Positions 28,501 through 36,682 are shown, numbered from the stretch's first letter. The stretch: 64,000 nt of DNA from Roseiarcus sp963772555 (GCA_963772555.1 CAVYXQ010000018.1:62001-126000), one strand, 5' to 3'. Program-made: numbers and translations. Notes: a model not told the origin generated them from the letters alone.

Positions 28501-28678
28501 GTCGCTCGTCTTCGTGCCGGCGGCCTTCACGGTGATGGACGACCTCGGCCGCATCTCGTGGCGTCTGTTCAGCCGCCTCGTCGGCCCGAGCGACGAGCAT
28601 CATGCGCCGGAACGGCCGAAGCCGGCGGCGGGCGCGAAGACGCGGCCGGCGAGGACCGTAACGGCGCCGGCCGAGTAG
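25532..28678 (+). CDS. RND efflux pump permease (HAE1/AcrB-like)
   Basis: A 1048-residue, 12-helix RND transporter driven by the proton gradient. Proton-relay residues are visible: the paired Asp of 'ILVDDAIVEIENI' in TM4 and the Lys of 'GIVTKNAIMLVDF' in TM10. Two large periplasmic loops sit between TM1-2 and TM7-8. The GTG start at 25532 gives 'MRLNVSAWSIRRP'. The protein fits a drug or solvent efflux role. No outer-membrane TolC-like gene follows. Confidence 0.95.
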   Translation: MRLNVSAWSIRRPIPAAVAFAVLAILGVVSFRTMSVTRFPNIDIPIVQVLITQSGAAPGELESQVTKKVEDAVASINGVWHIASTVTDGSSSTIIQFNVGSVDIDRALNDVKDQIAKIRTDLPRTIDEPVVSRIDIEGLPIVTYAAASPGMSIEKLSWFIDDTVARDLQSIHGVGEVKRFGGVDREIRVSLDPQKLLALGVTAAAVNAQVRADNVDVGGGRGEVAGQEQAIRTLAGARSVADLAALPIALPGGRKVRLDELGTVVDGAAEPRTFTRLFDQPIVAFGVTRAKGASDVTVDQLIEKRLATIEAAHPEVKFTKVDTQVDNEIGNYHSTMETLIEGALLAVLVVFIFLRDLRATIVTAIALPLSIIPTFWAMDAIGFSLNLVSLLAITLVTGILVDDAIVEIENIVRHMRMGKSAWRASLEAADEIGLAVIAISLSIAAIFAPVSFMGGIAGQYFRQFGLTVAIAVIFSLLVARFVTPVIAAYFLRAPRGADHGEGAVMRAYTRLVAVSVRRRWATLFLGALIFAVSLWSTQLLPTGFLPADDVGRALLAVELPPGSRLEDTDRVTRTISEELRKMPEVRSALIFGGQILGGAGAAEPRKATFVINFVHKSERQATQKQLQQQIGALLSNEPDIRYWFLKDNGQRDLQLIIAGPDIDVINNTANQIASEMRSIPILENPMSTAELERPELRIEPKRQVAADLGVSTEALAETIRVATLGDIDANLAKFNAGDRLVPIRVQLDEAARSRMGLLQDLMVPTAGGATTPLSVVADFSISHGPSAINRYDRSRRVTIEADLAGDAPLGDAVAAIHALPTAKNLPPGAEIREVGDVEVMSEVFASFAAAMGAGLMMVYGLLVLLFGSFLQPITILISLPLSIGGSIVALLLTHKALSMPVVIGILMLMGIVTKNAIMLVDFAIEEIGRGTPRAEALVEAGRKRARPIVMTTIAMAAGMFPSALGMGDGGGFRSPMAIAVIGGLIMSTLLSLVFVPAAFTVMDDLGRISWRLFSRLVGPSDEHHAPERPKPAAGAKTRPARTVTAPAE

Positions 28679-28687
28679 ACGGCCTCC

Positions 28688-29314
28688 TCAGCCCGCCTGC
28701 CGAATCCAGCGAGAGACCGCGCCGATCTCGCTCGGGCGAAGCTCGTGCCCGCCGTCGTGCCATTCGAGTTCGACCGCCGCGCCCTGACGGGCGAAATAGT
28801 CGCGTAACGCAAGGGTGAGGGACGGCGGGCAGATCGGGTCGCGCCGGCCGGCGGTGATCAGCACGCGCGCCCGGGCGAGAGCGGGGTTGTCGTCCGGCGT
28901 CCAGGGGATCAGCGGGTGCATGAGGACGAGTTCGTCGAAGAGACCCGCGTCCTCGAACGCGACCGCCGCGAGAATGTTCGCCCCGTTGGAATAGCCGATC
29001 CCGATCGCTCGCCCGGGCGCGAGGCGCTCCTTGTGCGCGCGGACGAAATCGGCCATGGCGCGGCGGCGCAGGGCGAGATCCTCGAAGTCGTAGACCCCCT
29101 CGCCCTTGCGGTGGAAGAACCGCAGCGCGCCGTGCTCGATGACATCGCCCCGTGGCGACACGATCGCCGCCTCCGGCCAAAGGTCGCGCGCAAGGGGCGC
29201 GATTTGCGTTTCGTCGCCGCCGGTCCCGTGGAGGGCGAAGACGAGCGGCGCCCCGGGATGCGCCGGGGGCGCTTCCCAATAAAAATAGCGGTCGGTCCCC
29301 ACGTCCGCTCCCAT
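28688..29314 (-). CDS. MhqD-like alpha/beta hydrolase (carboxylesterase)
   Basis: A 208-residue phospholipase/carboxylesterase-type hydrolase. The nucleophile is the Ser of 'GYSNGAN', with the Asp of 'GRRDPICP' and the His of 'DGGHEL'. 'FALHGTGGDE' forms the oxyanion region. The ATG shares one base with the stop of the dioxygenase gene (TGATG). In Bacillus the same pair (mhqD with mhqO or mhqA) protects against quinones, so a role in handling catechol- or quinone-like compounds is likely. Confidence 0.88.
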   Translation of the reverse strand: MGADVGTDRYFYWEAPPAHPGAPLVFALHGTGGDETQIAPLARDLWPEAAIVSPRGDVIEHGALRFFHRKGEGVYDFEDLALRRRAMADFVRAHKERLAPGRAIGIGYSNGANILAAVAFEDAGLFDELVLMHPLIPWTPDDNPALARARVLITAGRRDPICPPSLTLALRDYFARQGAAVELEWHDGGHELRPSEIGAVSRWIRQAG

Positions 29315-30252
29315 CAGTCGGCGATCGGCTCGAGGAACGTCTCCAGCTTCTCGCGCAGGTGCGCGTGCTGCTTCGGCAGCTTCAGCGCTTCGCCCAGATG
29401 CGCCGTGTCCTCGTCGCGGTTGAAGCCGGGCTCGTTCGTCGCGACCTCGAACAGGACGCCGCCGGGCGTGCGGAAATAGATCGACCAGAAGTAATCCCGG
29501 TCGATGACCGGCGTAACATGATAGCCGGTGTCGGTCAGAGCCTTGCGCGCCTCGAGTTGCGCCGCTCGGTCCGGCACGGCGAAGGCGATGTGATGGACGG
29601 AGCCCGCGCCCTGCCGCGCCGGGTCGATCCCCGGCAGCGTCTCGAGGTCGATGAAGTCGGCGCTGTTGCCGCCTGGAATGACGAAGCGTCGGACGCCGCC
29701 GGCCTTGTCGGCCTCCTCATAGCCCATGAACCGGATGAGTTCGGCCGTCGCCCCATCGTCGCGCAGCCTCAGCGAGGCCGAATGAAAGCCGCGGATGGCA
29801 TGCGCGTCGTCGATGCCGCCCTTCGTCCAGGCCGGGCGCGCGTCAGTCTTGCTTTCGACCAGGGCGAAGCCGTCGCCATCCGGGCCGGCGAAATGCAAGC
29901 GCTTCTCGCCGAACGCCTCCTCGGCCTTGACGCCGTCGACGCCAAGCTGCTCGAACCGCTCGATCCAGAAGGGAATGGCCCCCTCCGGCACGGAGAAGAC
30001 GGTTTCGCCGACCTCGCCCGTCCCCGGCCGGCCGCGCGCGATGTCGGGGAAGGGGAAGTAGGTCATCACCGTACCCGGCATGCCGACCTCGTCGCCGTAA
30101 TAGAGATGGTAGACGTCGGGCGCGTCGAAATTGACCGTCTTCTTCACCCGGCGCAGGCCGAGCGTCCGGGTGAAGAACGCATTGTTGGCGCCGGCGCTTG
30201 CCGCCAGCGAGGTGACGTGGTGCAGTCCCCGGATCTGCTGCAGCTTGGTCAT
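29314..30252 (-). CDS. Ring-cleaving dioxygenase of the glyoxalase fold (MhqO/MhqA-like)
   Basis: A 312-residue protein made of repeated vicinal-oxygen-chelate modules. Candidate metal ligands are the His of 'GLHHVT', the His of 'VHHIAF' and the Glu of 'GVLFEVATNEPGF'. 'TLGLRRVKKTVNFDAPDVYH' is typical of MhqO-like dioxygenases, which open hydroquinone or catechol rings. The start is uncertain: ATG 30252 gives the family-like N-terminus, while the frame extends to 30291. It forms an operon with the hydrolase gene. Confidence 0.88.
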   Translation of the reverse strand: MTKLQQIRGLHHVTSLAASAGANNAFFTRTLGLRRVKKTVNFDAPDVYHLYYGDEVGMPGTVMTYFPFPDIARGRPGTGEVGETVFSVPEGAIPFWIERFEQLGVDGVKAEEAFGEKRLHFAGPDGDGFALVESKTDARPAWTKGGIDDAHAIRGFHSASLRLRDDGATAELIRFMGYEEADKAGGVRRFVIPGGNSADFIDLETLPGIDPARQGAGSVHHIAFAVPDRAAQLEARKALTDTGYHVTPVIDRDYFWSIYFRTPGGVLFEVATNEPGFNRDEDTAHLGEALKLPKQHAHLREKLETFLEPIAD

Positions 30253-30353
30253 GGATTTATCATCCCACGGGCTTTGGGTTGGCTCGGCCATAGGTAAGCG
30301 CGCGTCAGGCGCAGAGTAGCCCTCGGCGGCGCGATTGTTTATTGCAAGTCTCC

Positions 30354-31283
30354 ATGAGCTCGTCCGCCCTTTTCATCCTCGGAACCCGGGGCTCGCCGCT
30401 GGCGCTGGCGCAGGCGGACGAGACGCGCCGGGGTCTGGCCGAGGCGCACGGCTGGGAGATCGAGCGGATCGCGCTCCAGATCATCCGAACGAGCGGCGAC
30501 CTCATCCAGGACCGCCCGCTCGCCGAGGCCGGCGGCAAGGGCCTGTTCACCAAGGAGATCGACAGCGCGCTCATCGCCGGCGAGATCGACGCCGCCGTCC
30601 ACTCGGCCAAGGACCTGCCGGCCTTCCTCCCCGAGGGCGTCGCGCTCGCGGGCTTCCTGCCGCGCGAGGATGTGCGCGACGCGCTGATCTCCGCCTTCGC
30701 CGACCGGGTCGAGGACCTGCCGGCGGGCGCGAGCTTCGGCGCCGCCTCGCTTCGCCGTCAGGCGCAGGCGCTGCGGCTCCGCCCCGATCTCAGGCCCGAG
30801 CTGCTGCGCGGCAATGTCGAGACGCGGCTCAGGAAGGCCGAGTCGGGCGCGATCGGCGGGACGCTCCTGGCGATGGCCGGCCTGAAGCGGCTGGGCCTCG
30901 CCGCTCGCGCCCGCGCGGCCCTCTCTCTCGAGGCCTTCCTGCCAGCGCCCGGTCAAGGCGCGATCGCGCTGACCGCCCGCGTCGGGGACGCCCGCGCTTT
31001 CGCGGCGCTGGAGGCGATCGCCGACGCGACCGCCTTCGCCGAGCTGACCGCCGAGCGGGCCTTTCTCGCCGAGCTCGAAGGCTCCTGCCGCACGCCGATC
31101 GCCGCGCTCGCCCGCGCGGAAGGCGGCCGGCTGACGTTCCGGGGCGAGGTGCTGAGGACAGACGGCTCGGAAAGCTTTACCGTCGCGGCCGAGGGCCCAT
31201 CCGGCGACGCCGATCGCCTCGGCCGCGAGGCCGGGCGCGATCTCGCCCGGCGCCTGCCGGCGGGCGTCCTGGCGAGCGCGTGA
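30354..31283 (+). CDS. hemC: Hydroxymethylbilane synthase (porphobilinogen deaminase)
   Basis: A 309-residue enzyme that joins four porphobilinogens into hydroxymethylbilane in haem, chlorophyll and corrin synthesis. 'LGTRGSPLALAQA', the 'GAASLRRQAQ' substrate-binding segment and the dipyrromethane-cofactor Cys in 'GSCRTPIAALA' are all present. Start ATG 30354; an in-frame TTG lies at 30342. It opens a cluster with hemA, hemE and hemF. Confidence 0.97.
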   Translation: MSSSALFILGTRGSPLALAQADETRRGLAEAHGWEIERIALQIIRTSGDLIQDRPLAEAGGKGLFTKEIDSALIAGEIDAAVHSAKDLPAFLPEGVALAGFLPREDVRDALISAFADRVEDLPAGASFGAASLRRQAQALRLRPDLRPELLRGNVETRLRKAESGAIGGTLLAMAGLKRLGLAARARAALSLEAFLPAPGQGAIALTARVGDARAFAALEAIADATAFAELTAERAFLAELEGSCRTPIAALARAEGGRLTFRGEVLRTDGSESFTVAAEGPSGDADRLGREAGRDLARRLPAGVLASA

Positions 31284-31304
31284 TCGAAGGAGGGGAGAAG
31301 CGCC

Positions 31305-31418
31305 ATGAATGTCGAGGCCCGACAAGCCGCCGCGGTTCCGTCGCTCGAAGGACGGTCGTCACAGCCGACTCGCGAGCCGGCGTGCCAGGCCGATTTAGGG
31401 ATTTTTGCCTTTGCTTAG
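31305..31418 (+). CDS. Possible 37-residue small protein between hemC and hemA
   Basis: A short frame starting ATG at 31305 with a strong ribosome site (GGAGGGGAG about 8 nt upstream), 21 nt after hemC. The peptide begins 'MNVEARQAAAV' and ends 'CQADLGIFAFA'. No family is recognised. It could be a leader peptide, or the ribosome site and start of a gene that has decayed. A terminator-like hairpin follows about 30 nt downstream. Confidence 0.35.
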   Translation: MNVEARQAAAVPSLEGRSSQPTREPACQADLGIFAFA

Positions 31419-31447
31419 AGCTGCGCCCGCGAGCATTGGGGTAAGGT

Positions 31448-31477
31448 AGGACCCGCGGGCGGGGTGTCCTCTTTTTG
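31448..31477 (+). terminator. Possible terminator after hemC
   Basis: Arms AGGAC (31448-31452) and GTCCT (31466-31470) flank a GC-rich loop and are followed directly by CTTTTTG. The stem is short. It would end the hemC transcript and leave hemA with its own promoter in 31480-31665, where I see no convincing regulator site. Confidence 0.4.
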
Positions 31478-31665
31478 CCCGATCGCGGCGCCAGAGAGGA
31501 TGGGGGCGCGATTTATGCTGACGTCTACTGCAAGCGAAAGAAAGGAACCTGGGACAATCGGCCGCGTTGCCGAAAGGGGCGAAGGCTGGACAAGCGGGCG
31601 GGCGGCGGGGTAGCAAAAGCAGGGTCTGACACTAGCGTCTCGGCAGGAGCCGGAAAAGAGCAGGC

Positions 31666-32964
31666 ATGGACTACGAGCGGCGCTTCGAGGATGCGATTGA
31701 CCGCCTGAAGGCGGAAGGGCGATACCGCATTTTCGCCAATCTCGAGCGCGACGCCGCCCGCTTCCCGATGGCGATGTGGCGCCCGGCGGGCGAGGAGGAC
31801 CGGCCACGCGAGGTCACCGTCTGGTGCTCGAACGACTATCTCGGCATGGGCGGCCACCCAGACGTGATCGAGGCCTCGGTCCAGGCGGCGCGGGCGCATG
31901 GCGCGGGCGCCGGGGGCACGCGCAACATTTCCGGCACGCATCATCCGATCGTGCAGCTCGAGGCCGAGCTCGCCGACCTGCATGGCAAGGCGGCGGCGCT
32001 CGCCTTCACCTCGGGCTGGGTTTCGAACCTCGCGGCGATCTCGACCATAGCGAGCCTGCTGCCGGACTGCCTTATCCTCTCGGACGCGCTGAACCACAAT
32101 TCGATGATCGAGGGCGTGCGCCGCTCGGGCTGCGAGAAGAAGGTCTGGCGCCACAACGACGTCGCCCATCTCGCGGAGCTGCTCGCCGCCGAGCCGCGCG
32201 AGCGCTGCAAGCTCGTCGTGTTCGAGAGCCTCTATTCGATGGACGGCGACATCGCGCCGATCGCCGAAATCGTGGCGGTCGCCGAGCGCTATAACGCCAT
32301 GACCTATATCGACGAGGTCCATGCGGTCGGCCTCTATGGGCCGCGCGGCGGGGGCCTTTCCGAACGCGAGGGGCTCGCGGAGCGCATCGACGTCATCGAA
32401 GGCACGCTCGCCAAGGGGTTCGGCTCGCTTGGCGGCTATATCGCGGCGAGCGCCGCGGTGGTCGACGCCGTCAGGAGTTACGCGCCCTCGTTCATCTTCA
32501 CCTCGACATTGCCGCCGAGCGTCGCGGCGAGCGCCGCCGCCGCCGTGCGGCGCCTCAAGCGCTCGACCGCCGAGCGGGAGCGCCATCAGCATATGGCGCG
32601 GCTCGTAAAGCATGCCTTGCGCGCCGCCGGCCTGCCGGTGATGGACAATCCTTCGCATATCGTGCCCCTCCTGGTCGGCGACGCCGAGAAATGCCGCGCG
32701 GCGAGCGAGCTCCTGCTCGACCGGCACTCGATCTACATCCAGCCGATCAATTATCCGACGGTCGCCAAGGGGACCGAGCGGCTGCGCATCACCCCGACGC
32801 CGGCGCACAACGAGGCGCAGGTCGCAGATCTGGTCGAATCGCTGGTCGACGTGTGGGAGACGCTTGGGCTCCGCTTCGAAGCGGCGAAGGTGATCCCGCT
32901 GAGACCCGCGGCCAGAGAGCCGGCGCAGTGCGTCTATCCGGAGATGAAGCGCGCCGCGGAATAA
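31666..32964 (+). CDS. hemA: 5-aminolevulinate synthase
   Basis: A 432-residue PLP enzyme that condenses glycine and succinyl-CoA, the first step of haem synthesis by the alphaproteobacterial C4 route. 'CSNDYLGMGGHPDVI', 'GAGAGGTRNISGTHHPI', D216 and H219 in 'YIDEVHAVG', and PLP-Lys K250 in 'EGTLAKGFGSLGGY' are visible. Most homologues have Ala after the Lys, while this one has Gly. Tail 410-432 is not conserved. It lies between hemC and hemE. Confidence 0.97.
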   Translation: MDYERRFEDAIDRLKAEGRYRIFANLERDAARFPMAMWRPAGEEDRPREVTVWCSNDYLGMGGHPDVIEASVQAARAHGAGAGGTRNISGTHHPIVQLEAELADLHGKAAALAFTSGWVSNLAAISTIASLLPDCLILSDALNHNSMIEGVRRSGCEKKVWRHNDVAHLAELLAAEPRERCKLVVFESLYSMDGDIAPIAEIVAVAERYNAMTYIDEVHAVGLYGPRGGGLSEREGLAERIDVIEGTLAKGFGSLGGYIAASAAVVDAVRSYAPSFIFTSTLPPSVAASAAAAVRRLKRSTAERERHQHMARLVKHALRAAGLPVMDNPSHIVPLLVGDAEKCRAASELLLDRHSIYIQPINYPTVAKGTERLRITPTPAHNEAQVADLVESLVDVWETLGLRFEAAKVIPLRPAAREPAQCVYPEMKRAAE

Positions 32965-33018
32965 CGCCGCGGCTTGCCTCGGCGCTGGCGTTCGCGCTAG
33001 GCGTCCCCCATGCGACGT

Positions 33019-33091
33019 ACCCTCACCCCGTCCCTTACCCGCTCGCGGGAGAGGGTGCGCTGCCCTTCTCCTCCCCGGGCCCGACCCGGGG
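33019..33091. repeat. Intergenic palindromic repeat between hemA and hemE
   Basis: A CCCTCACC...CCCGCTCGCGGGAGAGGG element of the kind dispersed in many alphaproteobacterial genomes is followed by a second hairpin (CCCCGGG, 5-nt loop, CCCGGGG at 33073-33091). A related element is at 49708-49764, and a possible remnant lies at 18999-19030. Confidence 0.55.
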
Positions 33092-33149
33092 ATTGCGGCA
33101 GAAAGCCGATGCGCGAGGCGCCGCCGGATGACGGCCTGGGGACGCGCGC

Positions 33150-34187
33150 TTGACAGCGGCGTCGCCCAAGCCCTTCCTTGCCGCGCTCGCCGGCGAGCGG
33201 CAGCCGCGGCCGCCGATCTGGCTCATGCGCCAGGCCGGCCGCTACCTCCCTGAATATCGAGAGATCCGCGCCCGTGCGCCGACCTTTCTCGACTTCTGCT
33301 ATGCGCCCGCCCTGGCCCTCGAGGCGACGCTGCAGCCGGTCCGCCGCTTCGGCTTCGACGCGGCGATCCTGTTCTCGGATATCCTGGTCGTCCCCGACGC
33401 GCTGGGCCAGAAGGTCGCGTTCGAGGGCGGCGACGGCCCGCGGCTCGATCCGATCGCCGACGAAGGCGGCCTTGCCGGGCTTCGCGAGGAGCCGGACTGG
33501 ACGAGGCTTGCGCCAGTGTTCGAAACGCTGGACCGGCTCAAGACCGTCTTGCCCGGCGACGTAGCGCTGATCGGCTTCTGCGGCGCGCCATGGACCGTTG
33601 CGAGCTATATGATCGCGGGGCGGGGGACGCCCGATCAGGCGCCCGCGCGGCTCTTCGCCTATCGCCAGCCGAAGCTGTTTTCCGCGCTGATCGACCGCAT
33701 CGTCGAGGCTTCGGCCGAATATCTCACGCGCCAGTTGGCGGCGGGCGCGGAAGCGGTGCAGATCTTCGATTCGTGGGCCGGCGTCCTACCGCCGGCCGAA
33801 TTCGAACGCTGGTGCGTTCAACCGGTCGCTGCGCTGATCGCCAAGGTCCGCGCGAAAGCGCCGCATGCGCCGATCATCGCCTTTCCGCGCGGCGCGGCGA
33901 CGCAACTCGGCAAATTCGCCGACATGCCGGGCCTCGAGGCGGTCGGGCTCGATACGGCGGTCGAACCCGGCGTCGCCGTCGCAGCTTTGCCGGGGCGGCT
34001 CGCCCTGCAAGGCAATCTCGACCCGCTGGCGCTGGTCACGGGAGGCGCAGGGCTCGACGAGGGGATCGATCGCGTCCTGGAAGGCTTTGCCTCCCGCGCG
34101 CACATCTTCAATCTCGGGCACGGCATTTTGCCCGAGACGCCGGTCGAGCACGTCGAGCGCCTCGTCGCGCGGGTGCGCGGGCGATGA
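33150..34187 (+). CDS. hemE: Uroporphyrinogen decarboxylase
   Basis: A 345-residue enzyme that decarboxylates uroporphyrinogen III to coproporphyrinogen III. The first family signature, 'PIWLMRQAGRYLPEYRE', is at about 22-38, and 'GFCGAPWTVASYMIAG' is the second. A catalytic Asp lies in 'LFSDILVVPDALG'. The start appears to be TTG at 33150, since no in-frame ATG or GTG fits before the signature. Its stop overlaps the hemF ATG (ATGA). Confidence 0.96.
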   Translation: MTAASPKPFLAALAGERQPRPPIWLMRQAGRYLPEYREIRARAPTFLDFCYAPALALEATLQPVRRFGFDAAILFSDILVVPDALGQKVAFEGGDGPRLDPIADEGGLAGLREEPDWTRLAPVFETLDRLKTVLPGDVALIGFCGAPWTVASYMIAGRGTPDQAPARLFAYRQPKLFSALIDRIVEASAEYLTRQLAAGAEAVQIFDSWAGVLPPAEFERWCVQPVAALIAKVRAKAPHAPIIAFPRGAATQLGKFADMPGLEAVGLDTAVEPGVAVAALPGRLALQGNLDPLALVTGGAGLDEGIDRVLEGFASRAHIFNLGHGILPETPVEHVERLVARVRGR

Positions 34188-35086
34188 CGGCCGGCCATGA
34201 TGCGGGCCTTGAACGAGCGCGCGCTTGGTTCGAGACGCTGCAGACGAAGATCGTCGCCGCGATGGAGGCGCTCGAGCGCGAGTTCGCCGGCGTCGACGCC
34301 GCGCGCGAGCCCGGCCGTTTCGCGATAGAGCCGTGGATGCGCACGGACGTGAGCGGCGCGCCGGGCGGGGGAGGGCGCATGGCGATGCTGCGCGGCCGCC
34401 TGTTCGAAAAAATGGGCGCGCATTGCTCGACCGTCTACGGCGCCTTCCCCGAGGAGTTCGCCGGTCAGATTCCGGGCGCTTCGGACGATCCGCGCTTCTG
34501 GGCGGCGGGCGTTTCCGTCATCGCCCATCCGTGGAGCCCGCACGTCCCGACCGTGCATATGAACACGCGCCTCGTGCGCACAACGAAAACCTGGTTCGGC
34601 GGCGGCGCGGATCTCACGCCAATGCTCGACAACCGCCGGGCGCCGGGTGATCCGGATGCGATCGCCTTCCACGCGGCCATGGGCGCGGCCTGCGAGCGCC
34701 ATCCGAAGGTCGCGGACGCCGAGCGCTACAGGAAATGGTGCGACGAATATTTCTTCTTGAAGCACCGCAACGAGCCGCGCGGGATCGGCGGCATCTTCTT
34801 CGACGGGCTCAACAGCGCGGGCGACGGAGAAAATTCCGCCTTCGACGACGACTTCGCCTTCGTGCGCGACGTCGGCGAGAGTTTTATTGCCGTCTATTCG
34901 GAGATCGTGCGGCGGAACGCACTCAAAACCTGGAGCGACCCCGAGCGCCTGGAACAATTGATCCGTCGCGGCCGTTACGTCGAGTTCAACCTGCTTTACG
35001 ACCGTGGCACGATCTTCGGGCTGAAGACGGGGGGCAACGTGGCGTCGATCCTCTCTTCCATGCCGCCCGAGGCGCGCTGGCCGTGA
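34184..35086 (+). CDS. hemF: Oxygen-dependent coproporphyrinogen III oxidase
   Basis: A 300-residue aerobic enzyme that converts coproporphyrinogen III to protoporphyrinogen IX. 'WFGGGADLTPML', 'GIGGIFFDGLNS' and 'YVEFNLLYDRGTIFGLKTGG' are diagnostic. It is coupled to hemE by a 4-bp overlap. Because it needs oxygen, a cell growing anaerobically would also need hemN, which is not in this window. Confidence 0.97.
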   Translation: MTAGHDAGLERARAWFETLQTKIVAAMEALEREFAGVDAAREPGRFAIEPWMRTDVSGAPGGGGRMAMLRGRLFEKMGAHCSTVYGAFPEEFAGQIPGASDDPRFWAAGVSVIAHPWSPHVPTVHMNTRLVRTTKTWFGGGADLTPMLDNRRAPGDPDAIAFHAAMGAACERHPKVADAERYRKWCDEYFFLKHRNEPRGIGGIFFDGLNSAGDGENSAFDDDFAFVRDVGESFIAVYSEIVRRNALKTWSDPERLEQLIRRGRYVEFNLLYDRGTIFGLKTGGNVASILSSMPPEARWP

Positions 35087-35107
35087 GCGCATCCAACCCA
35101 TGAGGGA

Positions 35108-35965
35108 ATGGCGATGGTCAACGCTGCACAGTCCGGGCGCTTCCGCATCGGCGACGCCTTCGACGTCAACCGGCTCGGGTTCGGCGCCATGCGAATCGTC
35201 GGGCGCGGGATCTGGGGGCCGCCGGAGGATCGCGCCGAGGCGCTGCGCACGCTCCGCCGGCTGCCGGCGCTCGGCGTCGACTTCATCGACACTGCCGATT
35301 CTTATGGTCCAGATTTTTCCGAGGCGCTCATTCGCGAGGCGCTGCACCCCTACGGAGCGATCCATGTCGCCACCAAGGGCGGCCTCGCCCGCACCGGTCC
35401 CAATGTCTGGATTCCGCTGGGACGCCCGGAATACCTGATCCAGCAGGCGCACAAGAGCCGCTGGCGGTTGGGGGTCGAAATGATCGACCTCTGGCAGTTG
35501 CATCGAATCGATCCGAAAGTGCCGGCGAACGAACAGTTCGACGCCATCCGCTCGCTGATCGGCGACAAGGTGATCCGTTGCGCCGGCCTCTCCGAAGTGG
35601 GCGTCGCCGAAATCGAGGCAGCGTCGAAATTCTTTCCGGTCGCGACCGTGCAGAACCGCTACAATTTCACCGACCGCACGAGCGAGGCGGCGCTCGAGCA
35701 TTGTGAAAAACATGGCATCGGCTTCATTCCCTGGGCGCCGCTCAGCGCCGGCGAATTCGCCCGCGAAGGTTCGCCGCTCGACGCCATCGCCCGCAAGCAC
35801 AAGGCGAGCCCCGGCCAGATCGCCCTCGCCTGGCTGCTGAAACGCAGCCCGGTCATGCTGCCGATTCCCGGGACCGGCAAGGTCGCGCATCTCGAGGAGA
35901 ACGTCGGCGCCGCGGAGATCGCGCTCACGGACGAAGAGTTCGCCGCGCTCGATCGCGCGCGCTAG
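35108..35965 (+). CDS. Aldo/keto reductase
   Basis: A 285-residue NAD(P)H-dependent reductase with a TIM barrel. The tetrad is seen as the Asp/Tyr of 'DFIDTADSYG', the Lys of 'VATKGGL' and the His of 'DLWQLHRID'. The cofactor site is 'LPIPGTGKVAHLEENVGA'. The start may be ATG 35108 or 35114; the second has GAGGGA at better spacing. It follows hemF by 21 bp and may be co-transcribed. Its TAG lies in a palindromic CTAG that also forms the stop of the gene on the other strand. The substrate is unknown. Confidence 0.9.
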   Translation: MAMVNAAQSGRFRIGDAFDVNRLGFGAMRIVGRGIWGPPEDRAEALRTLRRLPALGVDFIDTADSYGPDFSEALIREALHPYGAIHVATKGGLARTGPNVWIPLGRPEYLIQQAHKSRWRLGVEMIDLWQLHRIDPKVPANEQFDAIRSLIGDKVIRCAGLSEVGVAEIEAASKFFPVATVQNRYNFTDRTSEAALEHCEKHGIGFIPWAPLSAGEFAREGSPLDAIARKHKASPGQIALAWLLKRSPVMLPIPGTGKVAHLEENVGAAEIALTDEEFAALDRAR

Positions 35966-36381
35966 CGCGACCCGGCGGGCGCGAGGCGGATGATCGCGCT
36001 CAGCATCCGCCTCCACGCCGAGGTTGGCGGCTCGGCGATGCGCGCCGCTTCCTGATTTTGGGATTCTGGCTCGGCTTCGGTCTGCCCGGGCGACACGCCG
36101 CCGACGCCGACCCCGCCGTTCGACGCGTCCGCGGAGGGCGGACCCGGATCCGCGCCCGGGTCAACGCCGAGCCCGACCGCCAGCGCGGCGGCGTTTGACC
36201 GCAGCGGAACGAGCGCGGCCGCGTTGCCGCTTGCCGGTGCGCTCGCGGCCGGAAGCGGGTCGGTGGGATCGACCGGATCGACGTTGACGCCGCCAAGGAT
36301 GAATTTGGTCTCGGCGAGACCCGGCGAGGCGGCAATTACTAAAACGGTTGTAATTGCCACCCCAAGGCGTGCCACATTCAT
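35962..36381 (-). CDS. Small exported Gly/Pro-rich protein, unknown
   Basis: A 139-residue protein with a cleavable signal peptide (residues 1-23, ending 'SPGLA'), then a low-complexity region rich in Gly, Pro, Ala and Asp ('GVNVDPVDPTDPLP') and a basic helical tail ending 'LAPAGSR'. No family is recognised. The ATG at 36381 has GGAGG 6 nt upstream, which decides it over the longer frame to 36576. It converges on the aldo/keto reductase gene and shares its CTAG stop. Confidence 0.6.
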   Translation of the reverse strand: MNVARLGVAITTVLVIAASPGLAETKFILGGVNVDPVDPTDPLPAASAPASGNAAALVPLRSNAAALAVGLGVDPGADPGPPSADASNGGVGVGGVSPGQTEAEPESQNQEAARIAEPPTSAWRRMLSAIIRLAPAGSR

Positions 36382-36620
36382 AAGCGCCTCCGGGATTTGG
36401 GGTTTTGAGAGAATTTGTTTACAGCGCTTTCGCGCCGTCAACGGTATAGAGTGTAATGACTCAAGTAATGTTCTGTCAACCACCCCGGAAGCGCAGCCGG
36501 TGACTAAGGATTTATCAGCGCCGATTGTGCATTTTGCACTGCGATACAGCAATGACGAACAATTCCGCTGTTGCACACTGCGCGGCAGGAAAAAATCAGG
36601 TGCTGGTGCTTACGCAATAG

Positions 36621-36655
36621 CCAAAACAAGAAAGAGCCGCCCGGCCGGGCGGCTC
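36621..36655 (-). terminator. Rho-independent terminator of the 36683-37144 gene
   Basis: A perfect palindrome with arms GAGCCGCCCGG and its complement (36634-36655) is followed on the minus strand by TTTCTTGTTTTGG. It lies 28 nt after the stop of the minus-strand gene. The stretch 36382-36620 is AT-richer than its surroundings and shows no gene. Confidence 0.8.
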
Positions 36656-36682
36656 GTCGTTTGGGGGGTCAGGCGGCGAGTT

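Noticed and set aside
25985..28603. 872-codon open frame on the minus strand
   Set aside because: It is antisense to the RND permease, low-complexity and without family motifs.
31480..31665. Possible PpsR/CrtJ (TGT-N12-ACA) or FNR site before hemA
   Set aside because: Scattered TGT and ACA triplets occur, but none pairs with correct spacing and symmetry. No TTGAY-N4-RTCAA match was found.
33818..36016. 732-codon open frame on the minus strand
   Set aside because: It is antisense to hemE, hemF and the aldo/keto reductase, all of which have clear motifs.
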